In this document: positions 1 to 9,168 of the stretch, one piece after another
Position numbering within the stretch: position 1 is the stretch's first letter
Layout of the letters: every line of letters starts with the position of its first letter
NCBI GenBank assembly: GCA_016212925.1
Contig: JACRDF010000015.1
Location: forward strand, 239,831-303,830
Direction: 5' to 3'
Origin: Desulfomonile tiedjei
Lineage (GTDB): Bacteria; Desulfobacterota; Desulfomonilia; Desulfomonilales; Desulfomonilaceae
DNA length: 64,000 nucleotides
Translations under genes and position numbers: made by a program
The notes under the pieces: generated by a model
The model's input: only the letters and a program-made list of their open reading frames with translations
What the model was told of the DNA's origin: nothing
Database searches by the model: none

Positions 1-1117
1 CACCGGACCATCGAGGAGCGAGAGTCTAACCGCTCGGGACACCGGGAAGAGGCGTTGGCGTCTAGTGCAGGTCGAATCGACCCTGGCATGCAATCTCCGG
101 TGCATCATGTGCCCCTGGAAAGAGTTCAGAGAGAACGCCCGAGATCGCGGCACCATGAGCGAAGAGGTCTGGGAGGCAATTAAGCCGCACCTCAAGGACG
201 CTCGATCCGTTGACTTTACCGGTGGTGGAGAGCCGCTGCTCCAGCCCAGACTGGCTGAATGGATTGCGGATGCAAGATCCGCGGGATGCGAAACCGGAGT
301 TCTGACAAACGGCCTGTTGCTGAACCAGGCAATGGCAAAAAAGCTGTTCAATGCAGGCTTGAACTGGATCTGCGTGTCTGTTGACGGAGCAACAAAGGAG
401 GAATACGAAAGAATTCGGAAAGGGTCCAGCTTTGAGAAAGTTTGCGAAAACTTGGCAAGCGTTGCCAAACTGAGAACCAATGAAATTCCCATGGTGATGA
501 TCAATTTTGTGATGATGTCGGAAAACCTCCATCAACTGGAAGACATAGTGAGGTTGGCCTCCCAATTGGGAGTGGACCAGGTGAATTTCAAGCAATGCGA
601 AGTAATACGGGGTGACTACGGGAAGGGTCACGGATTGTTCGGACCCAAGCAAACCGGAGAAATCAAGAGACTTCAAAAGGCCCTTGCGAGAGCGCGCAGC
701 CTGGCAAAGAAGCTGCACGTTCAAACAACCGCTTTGTCCTTGACTCCCACTGAACGGCCGGTTTGCGAACAGGACCCCACGGATTCGCTGTTCATCCGCC
801 ATGACGGGACAGTGGCTCCTTGCATAAGCTTGGCCAACGGCGGTCCGACGACGTTTCTGGGGCGGGATGTGATCATGCCGTCCGTGCGGTACGGTAGTCT
901 GCCGGACAACGATCTCTTCGATATGTGGAAAACTGAATCCTGCGCGCTCTTCAGGGAAACGTTCCAAGAGCGAATCCGGGCCTATGAAGAGACTTTTCTC
1001 GCGGGGCTCACAAGGGGTGCCCGCTTGACGCCCGAGAGACTCCTCGAAGAGGCTCTCAAGAAAATGCCCAAAGCGCCGGAAGGGTGCACCATCTGCCACT
1101 ATCTCTACGGCATATAA
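1..1117 (+). CDS. Radical SAM/SPASM-type protein, 5' end outside window
   Basis: The protein has the radical SAM signature CNLRCIMC (CX3CX2C) near its visible start, which should bind a 4Fe-4S cluster and SAM. The GGGEP-like stretch (TGGGEPLL) that follows is the usual SAM amino-group contact. Cysteines late in the protein (VCEQD, APCISL and EGCTICHY) fit a SPASM/twitch-type auxiliary cluster domain. The frame is open from base 2 with no ATG. The first possible start is GTG at 65, only 11 codons before the first cluster cysteine, which is short for the family. I therefore infer that the true start lies left of the window. The substrate cannot be told. Such proteins modify peptides or act as anaerobic sulfatase-maturase-like enzymes, but no target gene lies next to it here. 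Confidence 0.8.
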   Translation, partial: TGPSRSESLTARDTGKRRWRLVQVESTLACNLRCIMCPWKEFRENARDRGTMSEEVWEAIKPHLKDARSVDFTGGGEPLLQPRLAEWIADARSAGCETGVLTNGLLLNQAMAKKLFNAGLNWICVSVDGATKEEYERIRKGSSFEKVCENLASVAKLRTNEIPMVMINFVMMSENLHQLEDIVRLASQLGVDQVNFKQCEVIRGDYGKGHGLFGPKQTGEIKRLQKALARARSLAKKLHVQTTALSLTPTERPVCEQDPTDSLFIRHDGTVAPCISLANGGPTTFLGRDVIMPSVRYGSLPDNDLFDMWKTESCALFRETFQERIRAYEETFLAGLTRGARLTPERLLEEALKKMPKAPEGCTICHYLYGI

Positions 1118-1633
1118 TACGGGAAGATAGAAGAAAACTCGTAACAAATCACGGCAATCATTACATGTTGAGTCGTTATACCGGTTGCCAAAAGTAATGT
1201 CCGTTTGGCCCGAAGATAATCAGTCTGGTTTTTTGGTTGGTATCGACGGGGCCTACTTTGCCGGAGCGTTATAACGCCCGTCGTTCCTGCGAAAGCGGGA
1301 ACCCAGGAAATCCCGCGTGCCGCGGGACTGGATTCCTGCTTCCGCAGGAATGACGGAATGGCGTCCTCTCGAATCGGACAAAAATTTTGGCAACTGCTAT
1401 ATACCCGGCGGAGCGGCGGTCCATTGTAGCGGCGACATCCCGCTCCCACCCCGCGTGGTGCATGAATCCGAGCCTGGTAAACGATTACAAAGACTGTTCG
1501 TGCGGCATTTGAAATTTGTTCCGCAACCGGATTGACACGCCCGCCGGAGTCGAAGGATAATCCATGATTCACTGGAACAATCTTGGGTCCGAAGAACCCG
1601 CTCGTACGAGTCAGAACGGAGAGTGCCAAGCTC
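1118..1633. other. Intergenic region with palindromic repeat
   Basis: About 515 bases without a convincing gene. Open frames on both strands here are short and resemble nothing known. The recognisable content is the inverted repeat at 1280-1354, described separately, and the coaX leader at the right edge. Confidence 0.6.
1280..1354. repeat. Imperfect inverted repeat (REP-like), copy 1
   Basis: Arms 1280-1301 and 1333-1354 are imperfect reverse complements of about 22 bases built around TTCCTGC..GAAGCGGGAA. An inner hairpin TCCCGCG/CGCGGGA lies at 1311-1327. The core, ending in CGCGGGACTGGATTCC, recurs at 63740-63830, so this is a dispersed family and not a unique terminator. It lies between the radical SAM gene and coaX. 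Confidence 0.7.
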
Positions 1634-2413
1634 ATGCTCCTTGCCATTGATGTCGGAAACACCAACACCGTCATAGGGGTCTACGAGGGTGATACACGAG
1701 TCGGTATCTGGAGGATTCGTACTCTCGAAGACGTCACCGCGGACGAGTACAGAATGATCCTGCACGACCTTGCTGCGATAGAGAACATGCCGCGTTTTCG
1801 TATAGACGGGGCCATAATTTCGTGCGTGGTTCCACCTCTAATTGGGGCCCTCGACGATCTATGCAGGAATTACCTCAAGGTAACTCCTTTATTTGTCGGA
1901 CCAGGTATCAAGATGGGAATGCCCATCAGGTACGACAACCCCAGGGAGGTCGGCGCGGACAGAATCGTCAATGCCGTGGCTGCGTACGAAAGGTGGCGAT
2001 GCGATTTGATAGCCGTGGATTTCGGAACGGCTACCACCTTTGATTACATAAATAAGGCCGGCGAGTATGAAGGAGGAGCGATCGCGCCCGGGGTGAAGAT
2101 CGCCGCAGAAGCCTTGTTCCACGAAGCTTCCAAGCTTTTTAGGGTGGAATTGGTCGCGCCACAGAGGGTCATTGCCAAAGACACTGCTACGGCCATACAA
2201 TCGGGCATCGTATTCGGTTATGCTTCATTGGTGGACGGCATTCTTACGCGCATGTTCGAGGAACTAGGCGCCAGGCCGAAGGTGGTGGCTACGGGTGGAC
2301 TCGCGAAGACCATCTGTGCCCAGACGCGACTGGTGGATCACATCGATGAAGACTTGACCATGGAAGGACTTCGTATCATTTACTACAGAAACAACCCTCC
2401 CCAAAAAGGCTGA
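1634..2413 (+). CDS. coaX: Type III pantothenate kinase
   Basis: It phosphorylates pantothenate to 4'-phosphopantothenate, the first step of coenzyme A synthesis, in the cytoplasm. The ATP phosphate-binding motif DVGNT lies at residues 6-10. The pantothenate/dimer motif GADR is at 107-110 and the second phosphate motif DFGTATT at 129-135; these are hallmarks of the CoaX family in the ASKHA fold. The 259-residue length is normal. I chose ATG 1634, directly before the conserved MLLAIDVGNT, with GGAG about a dozen bases upstream. A frame-consistent upstream codon at 1583 would add 17 unsupported residues. The gene stands alone here; birA, its common partner, is not visible. Confidence 0.95.
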   Translation: MLLAIDVGNTNTVIGVYEGDTRVGIWRIRTLEDVTADEYRMILHDLAAIENMPRFRIDGAIISCVVPPLIGALDDLCRNYLKVTPLFVGPGIKMGMPIRYDNPREVGADRIVNAVAAYERWRCDLIAVDFGTATTFDYINKAGEYEGGAIAPGVKIAAEALFHEASKLFRVELVAPQRVIAKDTATAIQSGIVFGYASLVDGILTRMFEELGARPKVVATGGLAKTICAQTRLVDHIDEDLTMEGLRIIYYRNNPPQKG

Positions 2414-2933
2414 GCGAAAAGAGCGAGGCGCCGGCTGCCTTCACCGTTTTCTGCACGAATTGAGCGAACACTATTTCGTTATCTAACTTGACCTAGTTTT
2501 TCGGGCACGGCACGCCGTGCCCTCCGGACGTGTTCCGCAAAGTCCATTTCACGTCGCCACAGTAGTCAAGGCCGAAATAAATGTCCTGGAACGCGGCACG
2601 ATCCCGGGTGTTGGCAAGGACCACGATTGAGGGTTCGGCGGGACAACCGGAATGTTTCGTTCGGAAAGGAATTTGAAAAAACGCTACACTTCTTCGTCCG
2701 CCCACCAGAATGAAACCTTTCAAACATCGAAGTGTCACTAAACAAATAAATGGGGGGTTCGTGTGCTTGACAACTTGTGGATCAATTAAAACTGTTATGG
2801 GTAGGTGAGTCTTTCCTTCCACTTATTTGTGATCGTGTCACCGAGGAGGGAATAACCGCCACGAATTATTGTGCTCAAAACCGACAAGCGAGAAGAGTCT
2901 CGCGAAATTACGAACTTGTATGGAGGATGAGTA
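2414..2933. other. Intergenic region, no recognised gene
   Basis: About 520 bases. A perfect 9-bp hairpin GGGCACGGC-AC-GCCGTGCCC sits at 2503-2522, 90 bases after the coaX stop. It has no T-run, so it may be a repeat as much as a terminator. A minus-strand open frame (2493-2822, 109 codons) runs through the hairpin and matches no family I know. The last part is the leader of the next small gene. Confidence 0.5.
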
Positions 2934-3224
2934 ATGTATAAGTCACTGCTGGTTGGAATTATGGTACTTTCCGTCCTGATGATGGGAGCCATGCTGCCGT
3001 TGACATCTGATGCCAGGTGGTACGGCGGAGGCTACGGGGGGTACTACAGCGCTTATCCCGCCACCTATTCCGGATATGGATATTATCCCTACTATGGTGG
3101 CTACGGTTGCGGCTACAGCGGCTACGGCTGGGGTGGCGGCTATGGAATGGGCAAACGAGGCGGCTTTGGATTTGGCGGCTTCAGGCCCTTCGGCGGATTC
3201 GGATTTGGCGGTTATGGTTACTGA
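2934..3224 (+). CDS. Secreted Gly/Tyr-rich small protein
   Basis: A 96-residue protein with a clear signal peptide: positively charged MYK, a hydrophobic core to about residue 24, and a likely cut near SDA. The mature part is almost only Gly, Tyr, Phe and small residues, in GGYGGYY, YSGYGYY and GFGFGG stretches. A strong ribosome site (GGAGG, 8 bases before the ATG) supports translation. Low-complexity Gly/Tyr proteins are usually structural or surface-associated, and aromatic-Gly repeats can self-assemble. The function here is unknown. The two shifted plus-strand frames and the antisense frame across the same bases are shadows. Confidence 0.75.
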   Translation: MYKSLLVGIMVLSVLMMGAMLPLTSDARWYGGGYGGYYSAYPATYSGYGYYPYYGGYGCGYSGYGWGGGYGMGKRGGFGFGGFRPFGGFGFGGYGY

Positions 3225-3675
3225 CACGATCGTCAGGAATCCAGGCACATAAACCCATGCCCCTAATTGCGTAGTGGGCGCGGACGGTCATTGTTACTCA
3301 CGGTCTGGCCATGCCAGATGATGTAGCGAACAGTTCGCGTTTCCGGAAGCCTCAAAATGACCAGGGCGCCCACCACGCTCAATTGACCGAATAGACTCGG
3401 TATCTCGCCCAATCTCTACGATCTCTCCCACGTCGGTTCTTATCTGTGGTTGCTGGCGATCCATGCCTTCTGGTTTGACCTTGCCGCCTTGCTCTTACCG
3501 AATCAGTGATTATGGTAAGGACGAGCCCTCGTAGCGCCTCCCCCCGGTGCGAACGGGGCTCAAACCTCCGGGATATGGCGATGGGGTCCCGGAGGTTTAA
3601 CTTTCATGTTGACGTGAGATTTAGGCTGGGCTTGCTCAGGAAAGGGTAAGTCCGGAAAACATGGTCATTCAGGCG
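3225..3675. other. Intergenic region with hairpin
   Basis: No gene is supported. A 12-bp stem AAACCTCCGGGA / TCCCGGAGGTTT (about 3563-3600) is the only clear structure. It could end transcription of the upstream small gene, although it is 340 bases past the stop and lacks a strong T-run. The rest looks like unconstrained DNA. Confidence 0.45.
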
Positions 3676-3715
3676 GTAACCCCGCCGGCGGCATTGCAGC
3701 CGCCGGCGGGGTTAC
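3676..3715. terminator. Perfect 17-bp hairpin, possible bidirectional terminator
   Basis: GTAACCCCGCCGGCGGC (3676-3692) and its exact reverse complement (3699-3715) enclose a 6-base loop. The stem is very GC-rich. The downstream TTGTT on the plus strand is only weakly T-rich. Its core CCCCGCCG is shared with the fhs terminator 110 bases to the right, which suggests a duplicated hairpin. Confidence 0.5.
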
Positions 3716-3821
3716 TTGTTCTATATCTGGCTTCTAGGCTCTACCAGGAAGCTGCGTCATTTCAATGTGATTGGGGAGGCAGAGCCTCCCGGTATGCATT
3801 CCGAGCCAGGTCCTCGGGACG

Positions 3822-3861
3822 AAAAAAGACCCCGCCGGGGGTTACCCTTATCGGCGGGGTC
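3822..3861 (-). terminator. Rho-independent terminator of fhs
   Basis: Read on the minus strand, GACCCCGCCG (3861-3852) pairs with CGGCGGGGTC (3837-3828) and is followed at once by a TCTTTTTTC tract (3829-3821). It begins about 35 bases after the fhs stop codon. Stem, loop and T-run all fit an intrinsic terminator. Confidence 0.85.
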
Positions 3862-3896
3862 ATGCATATAACAAATGAGGTGATTTGGTGAATCGT

Positions 3897-5660
3897 TTAG
3901 AACACGCCCTTCACCTTCCCTGTTTCCACGTCTACGTCCACACGCCTGAATGCGGGGTTGGACCCTGTTCCCGGCATCAGGGAAATGGCACCGGCAACGG
4001 GCACCATAAAACCGGCGCCTTTGTAAGTTAGGATGTCTCGAATAGGAAGAATCCACCCCTTCGGCACGCCCTTTATGTTCGGATCGTGAGAAAGGCTGAG
4101 ATGCGTCTTAACCATGCAGGTCCCCAGCTTGGCCAGCTCCGGATCCGCTTCCATCTTTTTGGCCTTGGCTTCCGCCTCCGCGGTGTAGCTGACTCCGTCT
4201 GCACCGTAGACCTCTTTGGCAATCAGCTCGATCCTCTGGCGGAGCGGCAGGCTCAGGTCGTAAAGGAGTTTGAACTCGTTCTTTTCTTCGCACGCGTCTA
4301 CCACTGCGTCTGCAAATTCCAGCGCGCCGTCGCCACCCTTCAGCCAGTGTGCGGACACAGCGGCCCGGGCGCCGGCAGCTTCGGAAAGGCGTTTCACCAC
4401 AGCGATCTCATTCTTGGAGTCCGTGTAGAAAGAGTTGATGCAAACAACCGGGTTAATGCCGGCTTTCTTGACCGTCTCAATATGCTTAACCAGGTTCGCA
4501 CAACCTGCTTCCACCCATGGCACGTTCTCGCCCTCATATTCCTTCGGCATCGGAAGGCCCGGCCGAGGAACAGGAGCGCCTCCGTGGCATTTCAGGGCGC
4601 GAATGGTGGCTACTATGACGGCGCAGTTGGGCTTCAACCCTGAGAAACGGCACTTGAGGTTCCAGAATTTCTCAAAGCCGATGTCCGCACCGAACCCCGA
4701 TTCTGTCACGTGGTAATCTCCCAGCTTGAGACCCACTCTGTCCGCGATGATGGAGGACTGCCCGATTGCGATGTTGGCAAAAGGACCGGCATGTACGAAG
4801 ACCGGTTGGCCTTCGATGCTCTGCAGCAGGTTCGGGTTCAGGGCTTCCACCATCCAAGCGGTCATCGCGCCGTCAACTTCCAGGTCTCCGGTGGTTACCG
4901 GCTGGCCTTTCTTGTTGTACGCCACCACGATGCGTCCCATTCTCTCGCGCATGTCCTTGAGATCCGTAGAAACAGCCAAGATGGCCATGATCTCGGAGGA
5001 CACGGCGATCCCGAACGAGGATCGCATCATGAATCCATCCATTTTCCCGCCAATACCGATAATTATGTTGCGAAGGGCCTGGGCGCAAAAATCCATGATC
5101 CAGCCGAATTCCACGTTGCGGGGATCAATGTCCAGCCTTGGCTGGCCTCTCTTGGCCCATTCTTCGTCATCGTAATTGAATTCGTGCTGCATGCGGGCGG
5201 TGAGCGCAACCATAGCCAGGTTATGAGCGTTCATGATGGCGTTAATGTCGCCGGTGAGCCCCAGAGAAAACGGCGTCAAAGGTATGCACTGCGCCAAGCC
5301 GCCTCCGGCCGCTGAGCCCTTAATGTTCATGGTGGGACCGCCGGAGGGCTGCCTAATGGCCGCCACGACGTTCTTGCCTCGTTTGCCCAGGCCTTCCACC
5401 AACCCCATGCTGCTGGTGGACTTGCCCTCGCCCAGAGGCGTGGGGGTAATGGCGGTTACGTCAATGTATTTACCGTCTGGTTTGCCGGCAAGGCGCTTGA
5501 GAACCTTCGAGAAGTCAACTTTTGCCACATAGTGCCCATGCGGGAGAAGTTCTTCCTTGGTCAGTCCCAACTCCTCTCCGAGCTGATAGACGGTTTTCAT
5601 TGTTTTTTCGGCTTCTTCGGCAATCTGCCAATCAGCCATCTTTGTGGGGTCAAGAGCCAT
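3897..5660 (-). CDS. fhs: Formate--tetrahydrofolate ligase
   Basis: It joins formate to tetrahydrofolate with ATP to give 10-formyl-THF. This is the entry to the methyl branch of the Wood-Ljungdahl pathway and a source of one-carbon units. At 587 residues it has the family length. The P-loop [11 protein letters not shown] is at 72-82, followed by the family stretches [26 protein letters not shown] and the C-terminal [10 protein letters not shown]. The ATG at 5660 has AGGAGGT 6-7 bases upstream. The gene stands alone with its own terminator. In anaerobes of this type it can run in either direction, for formate assimilation or in C1 oxidation. No folD or acetyl-CoA synthase genes lie in the window. 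Confidence 0.97.
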   Translation of the reverse strand: MALDPTKMADWQIAEEAEKTMKTVYQLGEELGLTKEELLPHGHYVAKVDFSKVLKRLAGKPDGKYIDVTAITPTPLGEGKSTSSMGLVEGLGKRGKNVVAAIRQPSGGPTMNIKGSAAGGGLAQCIPLTPFSLGLTGDINAIMNAHNLAMVALTARMQHEFNYDDEEWAKRGQPRLDIDPRNVEFGWIMDFCAQALRNIIIGIGGKMDGFMMRSSFGIAVSSEIMAILAVSTDLKDMRERMGRIVVAYNKKGQPVTTGDLEVDGAMTAWMVEALNPNLLQSIEGQPVFVHAGPFANIAIGQSSIIADRVGLKLGDYHVTESGFGADIGFEKFWNLKCRFSGLKPNCAVIVATIRALKCHGGAPVPRPGLPMPKEYEGENVPWVEAGCANLVKHIETVKKAGINPVVCINSFYTDSKNEIAVVKRLSEAAGARAAVSAHWLKGGDGALEFADAVVDACEEKNEFKLLYDLSLPLRQRIELIAKEVYGADGVSYTAEAEAKAKKMEADPELAKLGTCMVKTHLSLSHDPNIKGVPKGWILPIRDILTYKGAGFMVPVAGAISLMPGTGSNPAFRRVDVDVETGKVKGVF

Positions 5661-6501
5661 CGATACCTCCTGTGCGAATGATCACCGTATGCAGGCTGCC
5701 CCGCTGCAATCGGTTGCTCAAATGGATTTTCGATTTATTGAGATCCGGCGAGAAAACCACATTATATTAGTCTTAATGTCGGAACATTGCAAGCAAAAAG
5801 AGTGCACACGAATACTCGTTCAGGTGCGCATGGAAAGCGACATCAATGGCGATGTCGGTAATTCGCAGAACAGGCTTTCCCATCGGAACGGTTACACCCA
5901 TGCGCGCATTCGGGTGCACACATAGAGAGTAGGTACGAAGTGGCTGCAAGATGCCATGACATTCCCGGACTTGAACCGTATCCTCTTCCGAGGACAATCG
6001 CGGCATTTGGGTGTAAGACTACCACAAGGGGGAAACGCTCCCACATGCGGTGCCTTGCCGCCAAGCCTTCCGTGATTCACGCACTGCCGTTGTACAGAAT
6101 AATTTGTTGACATCAGCCGAAAAACAATACATTTATGTGACACCTCATAAGTGGTACCCCGATTGCAACAGCTTTGACATCTCTCTTCTTCTCGTCAAGG
6201 GGGCGAGTTTGTGGTGCCGGGTTTGGCTTGGCGCCCACCGAATAAGGGCGCAACGCGGCTGTGCATGCCGCCTGTGGAAATCTCCGGGCTTGACCCTTCA
6301 CGGCATCGGAACTGCCAGCACTAACAGAATTGATCGTAGGGACCCAGGTCCACAAACAGGGCATAATGTGGCCACGGTGCCAGTATTGAACCGAGCCGCG
6401 GGGCTCATGCGTCCAATGCCGCGCAATTCCCGAGCACAGGTCGTCGTTCTCCAAGCGCTCTCAACGTCCCAACTTTCAACAATTTGTTCCAGGGGGAGGT
6501 C
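5661..6501. other. Long intergenic region between divergent fhs and binding-protein gene
   Basis: About 840 bases without a credible gene; the open frames here have no ribosome site or recognisable motif. It must hold two outward promoters. On the minus strand a perfect TATAAT lies at 5766-5761, with a TTGCAA 20 bases further upstream, possibly for fhs. On the plus strand TTGACA at 6107-6112 has only a weak -10 (TACATT, 15 bases on). Nothing else was seen. Confidence 0.45.
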
Positions 6502-7731
6502 ATGAAAAAAATCGTGTACGGTCTCGTTTCCATCCTCGCGTTTTCAGCATTTCTCAGTTCAGCACCCGCTTTGTCCCAGGAACCCGTGAAGATCGGATTT
6601 ATCTACGTGTTCTCCGGACGGCTCTCTAACTTCGGCCACATGGCAAAACAGGGCGCGGAGTTCGCTATTGAGGAAGTCAACGCGTCAGGAGGCGTGCTAG
6701 GTCGGAAGTTGGTCGCGGTCTATGAGGATACGCAAATGAATCCGGCTCGCGGGGTCGAGTTGGTGAAGAAACTCGTAGCCGACGACAAAGTGGACGTACT
6801 AATGGGTATCACGTCTAGTGGAGTTGCAGATGCCGTGGTTCCCGTAGTCCCGAGCTTGAAGACGCCGCTGATCATCACGCTCGCGATGAATCCGGATGTG
6901 ACAGGAGAGAAATGCAATCCGTACACGTTCAGGATTTCCATGAACGGCCCTCAGAACATTAAGGCAGCGGCCATTCTTGCATCGAGTCTCCCGGCAAAAA
7001 AATGGACAACAATAGGACCGGATTACCTTTTCGGGTACCAGTGCTGGGAATACTTCCAGAAATACCTCAAGCCGCAGCGGTCGGACACTGCCTTTGCTTC
7101 ACAGTCCGATGTGGTTTGGGCTCCGATCACGACCACGGATTTCGCTCCGTACATCAAGAAGGCGATTAATACCGATGCAGACGGGGTCCTGATTTCATTG
7201 TTCGCAGGCAATCTGATTGACTTCGTCAGACAGGCCGCACCTTTGGGGTTCTTTGATGGAAAGCGGCAGGTCCTGGTGAATATCGGCAGCTCAGTGGACG
7301 TGATGTACGGACTCGGGCTTGACATGCCAAAAGGGATCTGGATCGGCGGCTTCTACTGGTTCCAGCAGAACAGAACACAAGTGAACCAAGATTTCGTGGA
7401 CGCTTACTACCGCAAATACAAATTTCCCCCGGATTACAATGCACACGGCGGGTATTCCGGAGTGAAGGCCTATGTCGCAGCATTGCAGAAGGCGGGAACC
7501 ACGAATAAGGAAAGCGTGATCAAGGCCCTGGAGGGGTTGGTTCTGGACCTTCCTATCGGCAAGACCCTCATTCGAGCCGAGGATCACCAGGCGGTCCTTG
7601 ATGCGGCTTGGGGCTTGACCTCCGATTTCGACAGCAAGTACCGCTGCAGGCTGTTGAAACCCTTGAAGGTATTTCCCGGGGATGAGATCACCATGCCCGT
7701 AGAACAGACCGGCTGCAAGATGCCCCGCTGA
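6502..7731 (+). CDS. Branched-chain-amino-acid-type ABC transporter binding protein
   Basis: A periplasmic type I binding protein of the LivK/AmiC family (Peripla_BP_6 fold), 409 residues. The N-terminus has a signal peptide (MKK, hydrophobic core, cut near SSAPALS-Q). The mature protein opens with VKIGFIYVFSGRLSNFG, the usual first strand and ligand loop. KKLVADDKVDVLMG and the Tyr-rich hinge near the C-terminus are also typical. I chose ATG 6502 because GGGGAGG lies 6 bases upstream; an ATG 18 bases earlier lacks one. No permease or ATPase gene is adjacent. The protein may serve a transporter encoded elsewhere. Substrates in this family include amino acids, amides, urea and aromatic acids, so none is assigned. 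Confidence 0.9.
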   Translation: MKKIVYGLVSILAFSAFLSSAPALSQEPVKIGFIYVFSGRLSNFGHMAKQGAEFAIEEVNASGGVLGRKLVAVYEDTQMNPARGVELVKKLVADDKVDVLMGITSSGVADAVVPVVPSLKTPLIITLAMNPDVTGEKCNPYTFRISMNGPQNIKAAAILASSLPAKKWTTIGPDYLFGYQCWEYFQKYLKPQRSDTAFASQSDVVWAPITTTDFAPYIKKAINTDADGVLISLFAGNLIDFVRQAAPLGFFDGKRQVLVNIGSSVDVMYGLGLDMPKGIWIGGFYWFQQNRTQVNQDFVDAYYRKYKFPPDYNAHGGYSGVKAYVAALQKAGTTNKESVIKALEGLVLDLPIGKTLIRAEDHQAVLDAAWGLTSDFDSKYRCRLLKPLKVFPGDEITMPVEQTGCKMPR

Positions 7732-7826
7732 TCCGTTAAGCAGAGCGCGGGCAGTTTTTCGTGCGCTCCCACGGTCCCAGGAGGATGACTACCGACCCGC
7801 CAGGGTCCAAAAAGGGGCGCGTTTCT

Positions 7827-8636
7827 CTAGCTTTCCCTCAGAAATGCTGCCGCGTTCTTGAATATTGCCAATCCGTCCCCCTCCTCCGGAAGCTCTTCGC
7901 GCGTCCAGCGGGGGTGGTTTGTCCTGTGGACAAAGCATTCCGGATGGGGCATCAGGCCGAACACCCGGCCGGTGGGATCACAAACCCCTGCTATGGCCAT
8001 CTCTGAACCGTTGGGATTGTAGGGATATTCCGTGGTCGGATCATCACGGTCCGGCCAAGAATACCTGAGCGCGGCTTGATGCCTGTTTACGATTCCCCGT
8101 GTGAACTCGGGATCGCGCCCCACGATCTTGCCTTCGCCATGCCGCACAGGAAGATAGAGGCGTTCAATCCCCCGCGTAAAGACGCACGGAGAATTGCGAT
8201 CCACAATGAGATTCACCCATCGGTCCTCGAAACGGCCTTGGTCATTGCCCATCAGGGTCAAATCTCGTCGGGTGTAGTCTCCTTCCACGGCCGGGAGCAT
8301 TCCCAATTTGGTAAGGAGTTGAAATCCGTTACATATTCCAAGCAACAGCCCGCCGGATTGCACGAACCGAATTAGCCGATCGATCAGCCGATCCCCGTTG
8401 ATCCGAGAATGCTTGATTCGATTGGCGCAAGCCTGAGCCGCACCAAGATCGTCACCGTCCAGAAATCCACCCGGGAAGACTATTATTCCGTAATTCGCGG
8501 GATCGGCTTCGCCCGCGGCCAGAAGATTCAGGTGGACCAGGTCAATACGGTCAAAACCCGCGAGTTCCAGGGCGCGCCGAGTCTCAAGCTCGCAGTTGAT
8601 ACCATGACCGGTAGGCACTAAGGCATTTAGTTTCAT
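7827..8636 (-). CDS. purQ: Phosphoribosylformylglycinamidine synthase glutaminase subunit
   Basis: A class I glutamine amidotransferase, 269 residues, close in length and motif order to PurQ, which supplies ammonia to PurL for the FGAR to FGAM step of purine synthesis. The nucleophile is Cys102 in GICNGFQLL. The His/Glu pair is H231/E233 in GLMPHPE. The N-terminal NALVPTGHGINCE is a variant of the usual VLRAPGTNCD opening. purL and purS are not adjacent. The gene is monocistronic here, convergent with the binding-protein gene. The assignment to PurQ over another amidotransferase is likely but rests on motifs only. Confidence 0.85.
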   Translation of the reverse strand: MKLNALVPTGHGINCELETRRALELAGFDRIDLVHLNLLAAGEADPANYGIIVFPGGFLDGDDLGAAQACANRIKHSRINGDRLIDRLIRFVQSGGLLLGICNGFQLLTKLGMLPAVEGDYTRRDLTLMGNDQGRFEDRWVNLIVDRNSPCVFTRGIERLYLPVRHGEGKIVGRDPEFTRGIVNRHQAALRYSWPDRDDPTTEYPYNPNGSEMAIAGVCDPTGRVFGLMPHPECFVHRTNHPRWTREELPEEGDGLAIFKNAAAFLRES

Positions 8637-9168
8637 TTCTGTTCGCTTCTCTTTATGTCGAGGTGCTTACACGCGAGGAAATCGCTGGCCGTCTCCCCCG
8701 GACATTCCCTGTTGGAATGTGCATTCATATTATACCAATTCGTGATCAGCCGGGTAATACCAATGCGCGTTCAACGAAGTGACATTAGGAATGGCCGGCA
8801 GGGACGCCGGCCGCTACCATAATGCGGTGGCGGCGGGCCTCCGTGCCCGCTATCTTCACTTGTACAAAAGCGCATTGGTATAATACCATTTCGCATTCAA
8901 GGCAGTAACATGACTTGGTAGGGGGCGCACCTGCGTGTGCGCCCAAAGAGCGGACGGACACACGGATCCGCTCATACAGAGGTTCCGATCCTTCTCATTG
9001 GCAAGCGATTTCGTATATCCTGTTAGAAAGCCCATTGGTATAACATGTCGAGACAAGGAACGGTGGGGGAGGCCCCCGCCTCCCTGAAAGTGACAGGCAG
9101 GATGCCTGTCCCACCAGGACCAAGCGTGTCATTGTTTGAAGGCCAATGAACACTAAACCATGTCTCGA
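8637..9168. repeat. Tandem MITE-like inverted-repeat modules
   Basis: No gene is supported. AATACCAATGCGCGTTCAACGAAGTGACATTA-type sequence at 8756-8787 is repeated with changes at 8884-8915. Each copy is closed by an inverted ATTGGTATAA (8874-8883 and 9033-9042). This gives two neighbouring modules of about 125 and 160 bp with matching ends. A partial third end (ATTATACCAATTCG) lies at 8729-8742. A further module at 9045-9170 is bounded by GTCGAGACA and its inverse TGTCTCGAC. Inside the modules are small palindromes such as GACAGGCA-GGA-TGCCTGTC (9092-9110) and GGCCGGCAGGGACGCCGGCC. The region separates purQ from the end of the nuo operon. Confidence 0.65.

Noticed and set aside
62..1147. 361-codon frame antisense to the radical SAM gene
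   Set aside because: The plus strand has the CX3CX2C signature; the minus frame has none.
2493..2822. 109-codon minus-strand frame after coaX
   Set aside because: Its end runs through a perfect hairpin, no ribosome site, no homology recognised.
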